Positions 22,613 through 34,287 of a DNA stretch of 64,000 bases are shown one piece after another. Under the pieces are notes generated by a model, which saw only the letters and a program-made list of their open reading frames with translations, searched no databases and was not told the origin of the DNA. Position 1 is the stretch's first letter. Each line of letters starts with the position of its first letter. The position numbers were made by a program, and so were the translations under genes. The DNA is from Petaurus breviceps papuanus. Taxonomy: Eukaryota > Chordata > Mammalia > Diprotodontia > Petauridae. The stretch spans positions 30,746,513-30,810,512 of the forward strand of contig JAMXIF010000065.1 of the NCBI GenBank assembly GCA_028583685.1. Direction: 5' to 3'.

Positions 22613-23440
22613 TGCACCACACTGTGTACTGAAACACAAAGTTATGGCCACAGGCAACTTTGATAAAGCAAACAAAAATCCAAAGGAAGTGGAGTTAATC
22701 TTCTTTTTTCCTCCTCCTTTCCCTTCTGTGCCCCTTTCCTATCTATTTCATGGTATTATTTTACTGTTCTTAACTCATTCTTTCCAAAGATCTGTAATTC
22801 AACATGTCTTCCCTTCCTACAATGAACCTACATTCCAAAAGTACCTACCTTCCTCTTGTCCTGTTTCTTTCCCCATTCAACTCTATCACTGATATTGTAG
22901 GGGGGAGGGTTTATCTAGGAAAGGGTTATACTATTTGGGCTCTAAGTCTCAATCCAACTGAGATAATTTGATTTTTCTGTTGTTGTCTTTGTAAATAAAA
23001 ATCAGTTTAAGGCTTAACCTTGCTGTAGGTATGTGCCTTTTAAAGGAAAAGGATTTTTCCACCCAAACAAATTCAAATGTGACAGAGTTGCAATGGTGGT
23101 ATGTCAGGCTGAATTACTAAATTAAATCAAGAATGTCAAAGAGGATGAAGGGAGATTCAAGTCCAGTGTAAATCATAGTTAGGAGATGCTAATGGAGCCA
23201 TCAGAGTAGTCCCATATGTGTTCCAGTTTGTTAAGGTCTGTGGAGCTCATCTAAGGACCAAGATCCAACAATCCTGAAGAGATCAAGGGAAAAAACTTTA
23301 TGCTTGTGGGGATGCTTTATCTTTGCCTCAAGGTATAGGCAGGGTTTGGGTAATAAAGAGAAAAGCCCTTCTATCAAGAGAGTCAAGGTAAACAAAGGCT
23401 CATAGGTGAGAATGAGCTTTTAAATTGCCAGCTCAAGTTG
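22613..23440. other. No gene seen; unassigned
   Basis: The 99-codon frame from 22,593 starts within the MIR copy and carries pyrimidine-rich low-complexity sequence. No domain. The remainder shows no repeat landmarks. Confidence 0.35.
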
Positions 23441-23610
23441 CACACATCATTAAATTTAATTCAATGAGCATTGACTAATTGCCTACTCTATTCCAGACAA
23501 TATATCAAGCCCTGGGAGTTGAAAACACAGAAATGAAAAATTTTCTGTCCTTAAAGACATCATATTCTATGGGATGGAGTGTGTGGGGTATTCAGAGAGG
23601 GCTAGTACTT
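23440..23610 (-). repeat. L2 3' end remnant
   Basis: 'attcaatgagcattgactaa' with 'agccctgggagttgaaaac' and 'gtccttaaagacatcat' follow the complement of the L2 3' end. Confidence 0.6.
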
Positions 23611-24709
23611 CTGGTGTAAGGGCTTATGGAGCCCTTTTCAGGGTTATTCATCCACCCTTTATATCTACCTTTTCACCCACTCTCATCTGTTGCCCCAGGG
23701 AATTACATCATGCACAGTAAACACACCCCAGTAAAACCTTCCAGGCAGATAGGCTAACCAGGTTTAGAGTAGCTAACAGGTTTCAAATACATTGTTGAGT
23801 TAGGGAGATGTCGACCCTAAACATGTGAAGATTTCCTCTACCTGAGAAGAATTTGTTCTAATGACCATGAAGGAAGCTGAAGGAGGCATTGTCAAGTGCT
23901 TAGAGCTTAAGTCATGCATTGAAGATGCTAAGGTCATCCTCTACATCATGGGTCATTCCCAGTCATATTGACTTTTGTCCTACACTGGACTTTGATACAT
24001 CAAGAAAAGAGAATGGCTTGAACTTTTGGGAGCCAAGATGGTGAGTAAACCAAAGCTGCTCTAATTCCCCTCCCTGACCCTGTAAACCCAGGGATTATTG
24101 CCCCAGTGTAAAATCCTGAAATAGTGGAACCAGCAGTAGGCTTGGGAGTCCTAGAGGAACAGTGTGACTGAAGCTGTGCCAAGCCTAAAGTAAACAGAGG
24201 GAGGTATCCCAACAAGCCCAGGTGTGCCTTAGTACAATCAAGGAAATCTGTAGACATCAGTGAGGTATGTTACCAGATGCTGAGCCTGCTGTGAACTCTA
24301 GCTCAGGGGCACAGAGCCAGAAACCTGAAGTGGACAGAGCACCCTTCTCCCACATCTTACTCTGTGAGCCTCAGGGTAACTCAGTGGAAACACTAAAAGT
24401 CCTATTCTTGGCCTCAGTCTAAACACTCAGAGACTACAGCACATAAAGTAAACAACCAGGAATCTAGCTCCCAGCTTGAGAAACATGGGTCAGAGGCCTC
24501 TGTGCCACAGAAGCAGAAATTTACTTTAAAAGCCAGAAAATAGGCAATCACAATGGGCTGGAAGAAACTTGGAAAGGGAAAACCAAAGACAATTGAATCC
24601 TATTATTGTGAAGAAGAAGAATCACTTTCAGGAGACACCATTCACTCTATATCCACACCTGAGATCACAAAAGGAAATATGAACTGGTCTCAAGAATAAA
24701 ACACATCCA

Positions 24710-25602
24710 TGGAAGAGCTCAAAAAGGATTTAAATGCCAGATTAGAGAGGTAGAAGATAAATTGACCAATTCTTTTAAAATTACATTGGCCAAAATGGAA
24801 AAAAAAACTCCCTGAAGAAAACAAAATCCTTAAAAATAAAATTTGGAAAGTTGGATGGGAGGTTCAAACTCTAAATGGAGAAAATACCTCCCTAAAAAAG
24901 AAATCTGAACATATGGAAAAGGAGCTTCAAAAACTAACCAAGGAAAACAATTCACTAAAAATTAGAATCAGTCAAGTCAAAGCTAATGACTCTATGACAC
25001 ATCAAGTATCAGTCCAAAAAAAAATCTCATAAAGATTGAAAAATTAGAAGAAAATGTAAAATATCTCATTGGGAAAACAACTGACCTGGAGAACTGATCC
25101 AGGAGAGATAACCTAAGAATTATGGGTCTACCGAAAAGCTGTGATGAAAAAAGAAGCCTGGGCAACATCCTCCAAGAGATTGTCAAAGAAAACTGCCCTG
25201 AGGTCCTAGAACCAGAGGGTAAACAGTTATTGAAAGAATTCATTGGACACCTCCTGAAAGAGATCCCAAATTGAAAACTCCAAAAAATATTGTAGTCAAA
25301 TTCCAGAATTATCAGGTCAAGGAGAAAATACTTCAAGCAGCCAGAAAGAAACAATTCAAATATCATGGAACTACAGTCAGAATCACACAGGAGCAAGCAG
25401 CTTTTACATTAAAATATTGGAAGGATTGGAATATAATATTTCGTAAGGTAAAGGAGCTTGGACTGTCACCAAGAATCGACTATCCAGCAAAACTGATCAT
25501 AATATTTCAGGCAAGGAGATGGTTATCCAATGAAATAAGGGACTTCCAGACCTTCCTGATGAAAAAGCCAGAACTCAATGGAAAAACTGATCTCCAAATA
25601 TA
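24710..25602 (+). pseudogene. L1 ORF1p remnant
   Basis: Starts MEELKKDLNARLER at 24,710, then a coiled-coil region ('EHMEKELQKLTKENNSLKIR') and the RRM-like region. The C-terminal domain is readable at 25,271-25,600 ('VVKFQNYQVKEKILQAARKK', 'FKYHGTTVRITQ'). It matches the HAL1 ORF1 at 14,889 domain by domain, so the two elements share ancestry. Role in the family: nucleic-acid chaperone of the L1 RNP. Several stops break the N-terminal two thirds. Confidence 0.85.
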
Positions 25603-26333
25603 ACACTCAAGAGAGACATAAAAAGGTAAACAAGGAAAATATACACACAGGCATGTAACTTGTGATTCAATAAAAGCAAACTATTTACATCCCTATATTG
25701 GAAGCTGATACCTGCCAACTTTGAGAATTGTATAATCATCATGACTCTTAAAAGGGATATACATAGATAGAGGGTGTGGGTATAAATTAACTAATCTGAT
25801 GATAAAAAAAAAATCCTTACTAAAGGGTGCAAAGGATTTATAATGGGAGACAAGGAAAGGAGGAGGCAGAAAAGGGTAAATTATGCCATGGAAAGGTAGA
25901 GGGAAAGAAGCGAGGGAGATGAAAAGTATATGAACTGTATTCTCATTGGTTTTGGTTCAAGGAGGGATTAACATAATCAGTCAAGTTTAGGATTTGAACA
26001 TGAAAAGACACAAAAACTCATTATAGTAGAGGGAAAGGAGGGAGAGGGGGGAATACTGTATGAAATTTATTCTCATCAGTTTGGGATCAAGGAAGGAATA
26101 ACATACTTTGTTAAGTCTAAAAAATCTATTGTGCCCTACAGCAGCAGAATGAGAAAGGGGGAAAAGGGTATATATTTTTAAGGGAGGGAAGGAGTTGTAA
26201 GGAGGAAGGATAGGTAAAGGGAGGTGGGTTGCATGGGCAGGTAATACTGAGGGAGGCGGTGGTCAAAAGGAAAACTCTTAAAGAGGGGAAGGGAGAAGGG
26301 GGAAATAAAATCATAAACAGGGGAAGGAATAGG
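25603..26333 (+). other. L1 inter-ORF region, long and purine-rich, with internal duplication
   Basis: About 730 bp separates ORF1 from ORF2. It contains two diverged modules of the form purine-rich block, then 'tattctcattggttttgg', 'ttcaaggagggattaacata' (about 25,915-25,975) and again 'tattctcatcagtttggg', 'atcaaggaaggaataacata' (about 26,060-26,105). Confidence 0.75.
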
Positions 26334-29300
26334 ATGGAGGAAAAGGCACAGATAGTAATCATAACTGTGAATGTTAATGGGATGAACTCTCCCATAAAAC
26401 AGAGGTGGATAGCAGAATGAATTAAAAACCACAATCCTTCAATATGCTGTCTACAATAAACACATTTGAAACAGGGGATATGCAAAGAGTAAAGGTAAAA
26501 GGATGGAGTAGAATATATTATGCTTCAGCTAAAGTAAAAAAGAAAGCAGGGGTGGCAATACTTATCTCAGATAAAGCAAAAGTAAAAACAGATCTAATTA
26601 AAAGAGATAAGGAAGGAAACTATACCCTGCTAAATGGCACCATAGAGAATGAAGCAATTTCATTACTAAACATATATGCACCAAGCAGTATAGCATCCAA
26701 ATTCCTAGAGGAGAAGATAAGGTAATTCAAAGAAGAAATATATAGCACAACTATACTAGTGGGGGAACCTCAATTTCCCTGTCTCTGAACTTGATAAATC
26801 TAACCTCAAAATAAACAAGAAAGAAGTTAAGGAGGCAAACAGAATTTTAGAGAGGGTAGATATGATAGACCTCTGGAGAAAACTGAATGGGAATAAAAAA
26901 AGGAATATACCTTCTCAACAGTACATGGCACCTACACAAAAATTGGCCATGTACTAGGGCATAAAATCCTCACAATTCAGTGCAGAAATGCAGAAATATT
27001 AAATGCATCCTTGTGAGATCATGGTACCAAAAAATTATATGAAATAAAGAGCCATGGAAAGATAGATCAAAAACAAATTGGAAACGAAATCATTTAATCC
27101 TACGGAATGAGTGGGTCAAACAAGAAATTATAGAAACAATCAATAACTTCATTCAAGAGAATGACAATAATGAGAAAACATACCCAAAGTTGTGGGATGT
27201 AGCAAAAGCAACTCTTAGGGGGAAGTTTCATATCTCTGAATACATACATGAATAAAATGGAGGTCAATAAATTGGAAATGAAACTGAAAAAACTAGAAAG
27301 AGAACAAATTGAAAATTCCCAATTAAATACTAAATTAGAAATACTGAAAACCAAAGGAAAGACTAGTAAAATCGAAATTAAAACACTATTGAATTAATAA
27401 ATAAAACTGAGTAGGTTTATGAAAAAAAAACAACAATAAAATTGACAGACCTTAAGTCAATATGATAATAAAAAAAAGAATGAAACCAGATTAAAAGTTA
27501 TCAAAAATGAAAAGGGTAAAGAAATGTATGAATATTTACAAAAATATAAGGTGCCAAGATTAACTGATGAAGGCGTAAATCACTTAACCCAATCTCAGAA
27601 AAAAAGAAATTTAATAAGCCATCAGTGAATTCCCAAGGATAAAATCTCCAGGGCCAGATGGATTTAGTATTGACTTCTATCAAACGTTTAAAGAACAATT
27701 GATTCCAATACTTTGCAAACTATTTGGGAAAATTGGAGGAGTCCTACCAAATTCTTTTTATGACACAAATATGGTACTGATACCTAAATCAGGAAGAGAC
27801 AAAATGGAGAAAGAAAATTATAGACCAATTTCCCTCATGAATATAGATGCAAAAAATTTAAATAAAATATTAGCAAAAAGACTACAGCAACTTATTATGA
27901 GATTAATACACTTTTATCAGGTAGGATTTATTCCAGGAATGCAAGGATGGTTCAATATTAGGAAAACTATCAGTATAATTGACCACATCAACAACAAAAC
28001 TAACAGAAACCATATGATTATCTCAATAGATGCATAAAAGGCCTCTGACAAAATACAACACCCATTCCCACTGAAAACACCAGAAAGTATAGGGATAAAT
28101 GGAGTCTTCTTAAAAATAAGTAGCATCTATCTAAAACCATCGGCAAGTACTATATGTAATGGGGATAAGCTAGAAGCATTTCTAAGAAGATCTGGGGTGA
28201 AACAAGGATGTCCACTACCACCCCTCTTATTCAATTGGGTACTAGTAATGATAGTAGTAGCAATAGGGGAAGAAAAAGAAATTGAAGGCATAAAATTAGG
28301 CAAAGAAGAGACTAAGCTATCACTCTTTGCAAATGATATGATGGTATACTTAGAGAATCCTAGAGAATTAAGTAAAAAAAAACTGAAACAATAAATAAAT
28401 TTGGCAAAGTTGGAACATATAAAATAAACCCATATAAATCCTTGGCATTTCTATATATTTCTAACAAAATCTACCAGTAAGAGATAGAAAGAGAAATTCC
28501 ATTTAAAGTTACTGTAGACATTATAAAATATTTGCGAATCTACCTGCCAAAACAAACCCAGGACCTATATGAACCCAATTTGCAAAACATTTTTCACAGA
28601 AATAAAGTCAGATCTAACTAATTGGAAAAACATCAGTTGCTCATGGCTAGGTCGAGCTAATATAATGAAAATGACAATTTTACCTAAATTAAATTAGTGC
28701 CATACCAATCAATCTATCAAGAATTATTTTCTAGAGCTAGAAAAATAAATAGTAACAAAATTCATTTGGAATACCAAAAGGTCCAGAATGTCAAAGGAAT
28801 TAATGAAAAGAAATGCTAGGGAAGGTGGCCTAGCCATACCAGATTTTAATCTATATTATAAAACACCAGGCATCAAAACTACTTGGTATGTCTGAGGAAT
28901 AGAGCAGTGGATCAGTGGAATAGATTACATACATTAGACATAGCAGTCAATGACTCTAGTTATCTACTATTTGATAAACCCAAATACCCAGTTTTGGAGA
29001 TAAGAACTCACAATTTGACAATAATTTCAGGGAAAATTATATATAGTATGGCAAAAAATGGGCATATACCAATGTCTTACACCATAAACCAAAATGAAAT
29101 TAAAATGGGTGCATGATCTAGGTATAAAGGCTGATACTCTAAGCAATCTAGGAGAGCAAAGAATAGTTTACCTGTCAGATTTATGGAGAAGTGAAGATTT
29201 TATGACCAAGAAGAGTTAGACAACATTATGAAATGCAAAATGGATAATTTTGATTACATTAAGTTGAAAAGTTTCGGTACAAATGAAGCCAATGTAACCA

Positions 29301-30165
29301 AGATTAAGAGGGAAGTAGAAAATTGGGAAATAATTTTTACAACTAGTGTCTCTGATAAAGGTCTCATTTCTAAAATATACAGAGAATTGAGTCAAATCTT
29401 TAAGAATACAAGTCTTTCCCTAATTGATAAGTGGTCAAAGAATATGAACAGGCAGTTTTCATAGGAAGAAATTAAAGATATCTATAAGCATATGAAAAAA
29501 GTGCTCTAAATAACCATTGATCAGAGAAATGCAAATCAAAACAACTCTGAAGTACCACATCTCACTGGTCAGATTGGCTCAGATGACAAACCAGGAAATG
29601 ATAAATGCTGGAGAGGATGTGGAAAAATTGGAACACTGATGCATTGTTGGTGGAGTTGTGAACTGATTCAACAATTCGGGAAAACAATTTGGAACCTTGA
29701 CCAACGGGCTATAAAAATGTGCATACCCTTTGACCCAGCAATACCACTTGTAGGGATGTATCCCAAAGAGATTAGAAGAGGTGGGAGAAAGATTCATGTG
29801 CACAAAAATATTTATAGCAGCTCTTTTTGTGGTGGCAAAGAATTGGAAATCTAGGGGATGCCCATCAATTGGGGAATGGCTAAACAATTTGTGGCATATG
29901 AATGCAATGGAATATTATTGTGCTATAAGAAATGAGGAGCAGACTGACTTCATAATCACCTAGAGACACTTATATAAACTGATGTTGAGTGAGAAGAACC
30001 AAGAGAAATTTGTACACAATCACAGACACGATGGATGTGTGACAACTAACTTCAATAGACTGGGCTCCTCTCAGCAATGCAAGGTTATAAGACAACTCCA
30101 AAAGACTCATGATGGAAAGAGATATCCATATCCAGAGAAAGAACTACAGAGTCTGAAGGCAGATT
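26334..30165 (+). pseudogene. L1 ORF2p remnant (endonuclease, reverse transcriptase, C-terminal domain)
   Basis: The ATG at 26,334 opens MEEKAQIVIITVNVNGMNSP, the start of the APE-type endonuclease. The endonuclease continues with 'AGVAILISDKAKVKTDLI' and 'LLNIYAPSSIASKF'. RT blocks follow: '[20 protein letters not shown]' (27,780-27,850), '[20 protein letters not shown]' (about 27,900), '[15 protein letters not shown]' (28,200). The catalytic box reads FAND instead of F/YADD at 28,326-28,337, so a metal-binding Asp is lost. The C-terminal part has 'MNAMEYYCAIRNEEQTDFII' near 29,900. ORF2p nicks DNA and primes cDNA at the target. This copy is broken into many frames and inactive. Confidence 0.88.
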
Positions 30166-30420
30166 GAAACAAACTACTTGGTCTCTATTTTTCTTGTTTT
30201 GTTTTCTTTCTTCTTTCTCATTGTTCCCCTCATGGGTGATCAACCTCATTTAGTTGTAAACTAAACTAAAATAAATAAATAAATAAAAATTTAAAAACAA
30301 AAAGAAAAGAGTGAGACTAACAACTTTGCCTAATTTTGCCTCACTTGAATATAATTCACTGTAAATCAAGATATGACCTTGTGATGTCACTCTTAGAAAA
30401 TGAAGGACAAACAACATTCT

Positions 30421-31060
30421 TTGCTGTGGCATACAAAAAGATTAAAGACAAATATATATTTAAAGTAAATGCACATTCATTTAAATTTATTGGGGCAGTG
30501 GGATACTAATAATTGGGATGCTTGGGGGCAGGAAATAGAAGAGATGGCTTTCAGTTGAGTTGTGACAAAAGTTAGATGTCAATTGGAGAAGACCACAAAT
30601 GTCAACCAAGGAGGTTTTGTTTTTGTTTTCTTTTTTTTTTCACAGATGATTCTTGAAATGGAAATTAATGTGGTCAGGCATTCTTTAGAAATGTTGCTTT
30701 GTCAACCATGTGGAGTACGGAAATGCAAAACCAAAATAAAGGCAAGAAGTTTGAGGCCATTTGGGCTCAACCAGAAAGTAAAAACAGGAGTTCTGTCTAC
30801 AAAAGTAACCTAGAATCAGACTGGGTAACACTTTCAATGGCAATCTAAGGAATTTATTTTTTGTCATAAGAGCATATGGTATCTAATAGGGTAGATAGCA
30901 CTGATTCTGAAGACAAAAGGTATTTAAATCACTCCTCTGATGTTTATCTGTAAGAACTCCATAAAGTTTCAACCACCCTAGTTTGTTAATTTGTATATGG
31001 AGAAAACTGCTTTCTGATTTCCCTCCAGATTGTGATCTATGACTTATTATTAATAAAGAA
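30421..31060. other. No gene; unassigned with a poly-T stretch
   Basis: An 83-codon frame at 30,562 runs through a poly-T/TTTC tract and has no domain. 30,885-31,020 could be a worn CORE-SINE but landmarks are weak. Confidence 0.35.
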
Positions 31061-31100
31061 ATGAACACAACTGAAATGACTCAACAATAACAAAGGATAA
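31060..31100 (+). repeat. MAR1 tail fragment
   Basis: 'acaactgaaatgactcaaca' followed by 'ataacaa' is the diagnostic 3' tail of MAR1. The rest of the SINE upstream is not clearly recognisable. Confidence 0.5.
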
Positions 31101-31690
31101 GGAAGAACATTGTGTTCAATGAAATACACTCCCCTCTTTGCTCTAAGCAAGTGGACGACTACAGGTGTGGCATGTTGCATGTACAAATCCACATGGTGAC
31201 AGTGTTTGATTTGCCTAATTGCTACAAGGGAGAACTCAGCAGAAGTGAGGTTAAGATGTAAAAACAAAAGGCATCAATAAAACATTTTAATTGCAAATAA
31301 AACACACACATACAAGCAGAATCAGAGCCAAGAGAAGAATTTGTGTATTCCTTCTACTCCACACTGCTTCCCTTTGTGTTTCTATAATTATTCAAGGCAT
31401 CCCAATGTTTAAAGTCAAAGGATATACAGGATACTAACTACTGAGCTGCTAGAAAAGACGACCCTCCTTATCTAAAATAACACACTCTTTCATTGATTAA
31501 ATGAAAGGATCTTACTGACTTTCAGAAAGGTTCTTTAGCCCATCTAACTTGACTCTAAATGTTAGTGGATGTTAGGTACCATTCTTATGAGGAAGTACTT
31601 AAAAAAAAATCAGTGTGGGTTCTACAACCTCTTCCTTTCTTTGAAAAGTAAAGAAATAAAATAAGAGAAATATACAGCAATGAAAGCATT
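31101..31690. other. No gene; possible unclassified repeat at 31,110-31,260
   Basis: 31,110-31,260 ('tactaca'-free, moderately GC) has a texture unlike the AT-rich flanks and could be an old repeat I do not recognise. Nothing else is supported. Confidence 0.3.
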
Positions 31691-31719
31691 CTAATTTTAT
31701 TTCTTCCCCCCATTCCAAG

Positions 31720-31807
31720 AAAAGAGAGGGAGGGAGGTGGTGGAAGGGTTAGGGGTGGTGTAGAATAGCTAATAGGAAGGGGGGAGGGAGGGACAGAGGA
31801 AGGGAAG

Positions 31808-31848
<41 letters not shown>
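31720..31848. repeat. Purine-rich tract with (AG)n
   Basis: G/A-rich on the plus strand from about 31,720. A pure AG dinucleotide run of about 18 units spans 31,814-31,848. The minus-strand SLSLSL frame is an artefact. Confidence 0.93.
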
Positions 31849-31852
<4 letters not shown>

Positions 31853-32215
31853 ACATTCCAGTAGTAAAATTTTGGGAAAAGATTGCCTGGGGTCAAAGAC
31901 ATTGGACTATCTATATACAATTCGACTAAAAAGAACTATAGGACTCTTATTTTTCTAGCAAAGAAAAAAGAAAGGATCTAGTAACCCAACCAGAAGCCTG
32001 CTCAAGGAGACAGAGCAATTGCACACAAAGCTGCACAGGGAGAAAATGGTGCCCCCTAAAATATTTTCTTAGTGCCAAAATTTCTGTGACTGAAATCTTC
32101 CTTTCCCTTTCTAATGACAAGAGAAAGTTACCTACTCTCTGGTTATTTTTAACCCCAAGCATTAGGTGCACTTATTTTCTTAGATTATTTTTCTGTCTCC
32201 CATCCAATTCTCTTC
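31849..32215. other. No gene seen
   Basis: Unassigned. The 74-codon minus-strand frame at 31,947-32,171 has no domain. Confidence 0.35.
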
Positions 32216-32560
32216 AATTCATTCAATAAACATTTACTAAAAGTGCCTTCCATGTGCTAAATGCTGCTGTCGATCCAAGGAGGCAAAAGACAGTACCTGC
32301 TCTCAACGAGTTTCCAACTCAATTGTGGTGACAAGGGAAACACAGAAAAAGCCCCGTCAAGCAGAGCTTTCTCAGCTATTGGGGAATAATTGTCAGTGTG
32401 CTACATTAAGCAGGGTACTGGCATTGTCACTCATAGAACCCTAATATTCAAAGAGTCCTTAGAGAGTCTATGATGCACCCCTGACACTTTACAAATGGCA
32501 GAACTGGGGTGCACTGAGGTTAAGTGATGTGTCTAAAGTTAAGCAAAATCAATCACTAAA
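32215..32560 (-). repeat. L2 3' end then MIR3-like remnant
   Basis: 'attcattcaataaacattta' with 'ctgctctcaacgagtttcca' is the complement of L2. From about 32,430 'tcatagaaccctaatatt' and 'gaggttaagtgatgtg' follow MIR3. Confidence 0.6.
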
Positions 32561-32599
32561 TAATATAATTCAATGTCATTAAGGAAGCGTTTCTGAAAT

Positions 32600-33020
32600 C
32601 CATATTTTGAGCCAAGGAAGGGCTGGTGGTGGTGTAGAATAGCTGACAGGAAGCTGGCTATAGAATCAGAAAGATTTGTGCTCAAGTCCCATTTCTGAAC
32701 CACAGGTGTTATTGTTTAGTTGTTTCACTCCTGTCCAACTCTCCATGAACCCATTTGGAGTTTTCTTGGTAAACATACTGGAACAGTTTGCCATTTCCTT
32801 CTCTAGCTCATTTTACAGAGGCAAACAGGGTGAAGTGACTTGCCCAGGATCACACAGCTAATAAGTGTCTGAGGTCAAATTTGAACTCAGGAAGAGGTAT
32901 CTTCTTTACTAGCCAATCTATTCACTGCACCACCTAGCTGCCCCAACACATACTTTCTAGCAAGTCATTCAACATTTTATTGTTTCAGACAATATGCTAA
33001 GACTCTACGTTTCAGAATCA
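32600..33020 (+). repeat. Old CORE-SINE split by a MAR1
   Basis: Head at 32,620-32,700 ('ggtgtagaatagctgac', 'aatcagaaagatttgtgctc') and continuation at 32,948-33,020 ('ctagcaagtcattcaac', 'tttcagaatcaatc') flank the MAR1 copy. Confidence 0.55.
32706..32945 (-). repeat. MAR1 CORE-SINE, near full length
   Basis: 'attgtttagttgtttcactc', 'catttggagttttcttggta', 'gtgaagtgacttgcccagga', ending 'caccacctagctgcccc', the complement of the tRNA-like head. Confidence 0.88.
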
Positions 33021-33086
33021 ATCTTCCATTTCTATTAATAAAGACAATTTCTGTACCAGAAGTTTCCTACTCCAACGAAATTAGAG

Positions 33087-33660
33087 GGCCAGCTAGTTGG
33101 AGCAGCAGATAAAGCACTGAACCTGGAATCAGGAAGACCTGTGTTCAAATCCTTACTCATATACCTGCTGTATAATTCTAGGCATCATTTACTTTCATTG
33201 TGACTCCATTTCCCCATCTATATACTGAGGATAATAGTAGTATTTGACTCCTAGGGCTGTTAGGAGAATAAAAGGAGATAATATTTGTAAAGTGCTTTGC
33301 AAATCTTTTTTTTTTATTATTTTTTTAAGCAATCGGGGTTAAGTAACTTGCTCAAGGTTACACGGCCAGTTATTTCTGGGTGTGGTGCTGAGTATGTGAG
33401 CTCAGATTTGATCCAGGTCATCTCGACACTGGAGCCAGTGCTCTTACTTGCTGAGCCACCTGGCTGCCCCTAAGCAATTGGGGTTAATAACTTGCTCAAG
33501 GTTACATGGCCAGGTGTTTCTGGGTAGGTGCTAAGTGTCTGAGCCCGGGATTCGATCTCCAGGTGAGTCCGACACTGGAGCTGGTGCTCTTACTCTCTGT
33601 GCTACCTGGCCGCCCCATGGGCTTTGCAAATCTTAAAGCATCATATGAATTCTCATTATT
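33087..33660 (+). repeat. CORE-SINE with 'gtgctttgcaaatctt' tail, split by a SINE dimer
   Basis: Head 'gagggccagctagttggagc', middle 'gactccatttccccatct', tail 'taaagtgctttgcaaatctt' continuing at 33,635 as 'aaagcatcatatgaattc'. Typical of a marsupial MIR-like SINE that carries a longer 3' part. Confidence 0.75.
33308..33620 (-). repeat. Head-to-tail dimer of SINE subtype B, one target duplication
   Basis: Two subtype-B units lie in the same orientation: 33,308-33,468 with a poly-T tail, and 33,469-33,620 without one. In the sense direction the first unit ends '...caattgctta' and the second begins 'ggggcagccaggtggc' with no A tract between. A single exact duplication 'gctttgcaaatctt' flanks the whole block (33,294-33,307 and 33,621-33,634), so both units arrived together. 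Confidence 0.88.
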
Positions 33661-33779
33661 GGTGCCATTCCGTAAAAATGTTCCCAAGATTATAATATGG
33701 ATGCACAGGCAAAAAAAATAACACTCTTGTCCTGAAGGATTGTACATTCTACTTGGGCAAAACCAAAGTACCAAAGGAT

Positions 33780-33905
33780 CATAGATTTAGAACTAGAAGG
33801 AGTCTTAGAAAACATCGTGTCTAAATCCCTTATTTCACAGAGGAAAAGAAAGCCCGGAGAACCCAAATACCTTGCCTGAGGACACTCAGTTCAAGTGTGC
33901 CTGCC
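33780..33905 (-). repeat. MIR3-like remnant
   Basis: 'catagatttagaactagaag', 'ttatttcacagaggaaaag' and 'ccttgcctgaggacac' follow MIR3. Confidence 0.6.
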
Positions 33906-34113
33906 ATAGGTTGTGTATGGGTAAATTCAAGATTCGGGCTGACAAATGGAAAATATATGTAAAATGAACACAAACTATTGTGAGAATTAATAGGAGGATC
34001 AGTGCAGGAAGATCATCAGGATCACAAATAACTTGAAAGAACAGAGAAATCTCATGCAGATAAAATAAAATAATATGAGCAAAGTGTTTTGCAAACCATA
34101 AAGTGCTACAAGT

Positions 34114-34256
34114 ATTGCTGCTGCTACTGCTACTACTACTACTACCACTACTACTACTACTACTACCACCTCATAGGTCTGTTGTGAGGATAGAAAAGCA
34201 TCATATAAAAGGAAATTATTATTATAATTCTCTACTTTCATTGCTACTGCTTGTAC

Positions 34257-34287
<31 letters not shown>

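Larger units (their letters stand above)
24012..30301 (+). mobile_element. L1 LINE, full length (6.3 kb), inactive
   Basis: 5' end 'gggagccaagatggtgagta' near 24,029, 5' UTR to about 24,709, ORF1, a long G-rich inter-ORF region, ORF2, and a 3' UTR ending in an A-rich tail (AAATAAATAAATAAA) at 30,270-30,301. Target duplication 'aagaaaagag' at 24,002-24,011 and 30,302-30,311. Both ORFs are broken by many stops and frame changes, so it is dead. Host of the insertion is the RTE-related element. No SINE has landed in it, which suggests it is not the oldest element here. Confidence 0.9.
23620..30420 (+). repeat. RTE-related element split by a full-length L1
   Basis: The left part (23,620-24,011) carries 'gggagatgtcgaccctaaac', 'gaccatgaaggaagctgaag' and 'gatgctaaggtcatcctcta'. 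The right part (30,302-30,420) resumes with 'gtgagactaacaactttgcc', 'cctcacttgaatataattca' and the terminus 'aaaatgaaggacaaacaac'. The two halves join in the order seen in the minus-strand copy at 3,095-3,420. Confidence 0.7.

Noticed and set aside
31110-31260. Unclassified repeat or conserved element
   Set aside because: The texture differs from its flanks, but I could not find a second copy in the window or match a family, so no call is made.
33308-33620. CRISPR-like or satellite direct repeat
   Set aside because: Only two units, each a full SINE, in a vertebrate genome.
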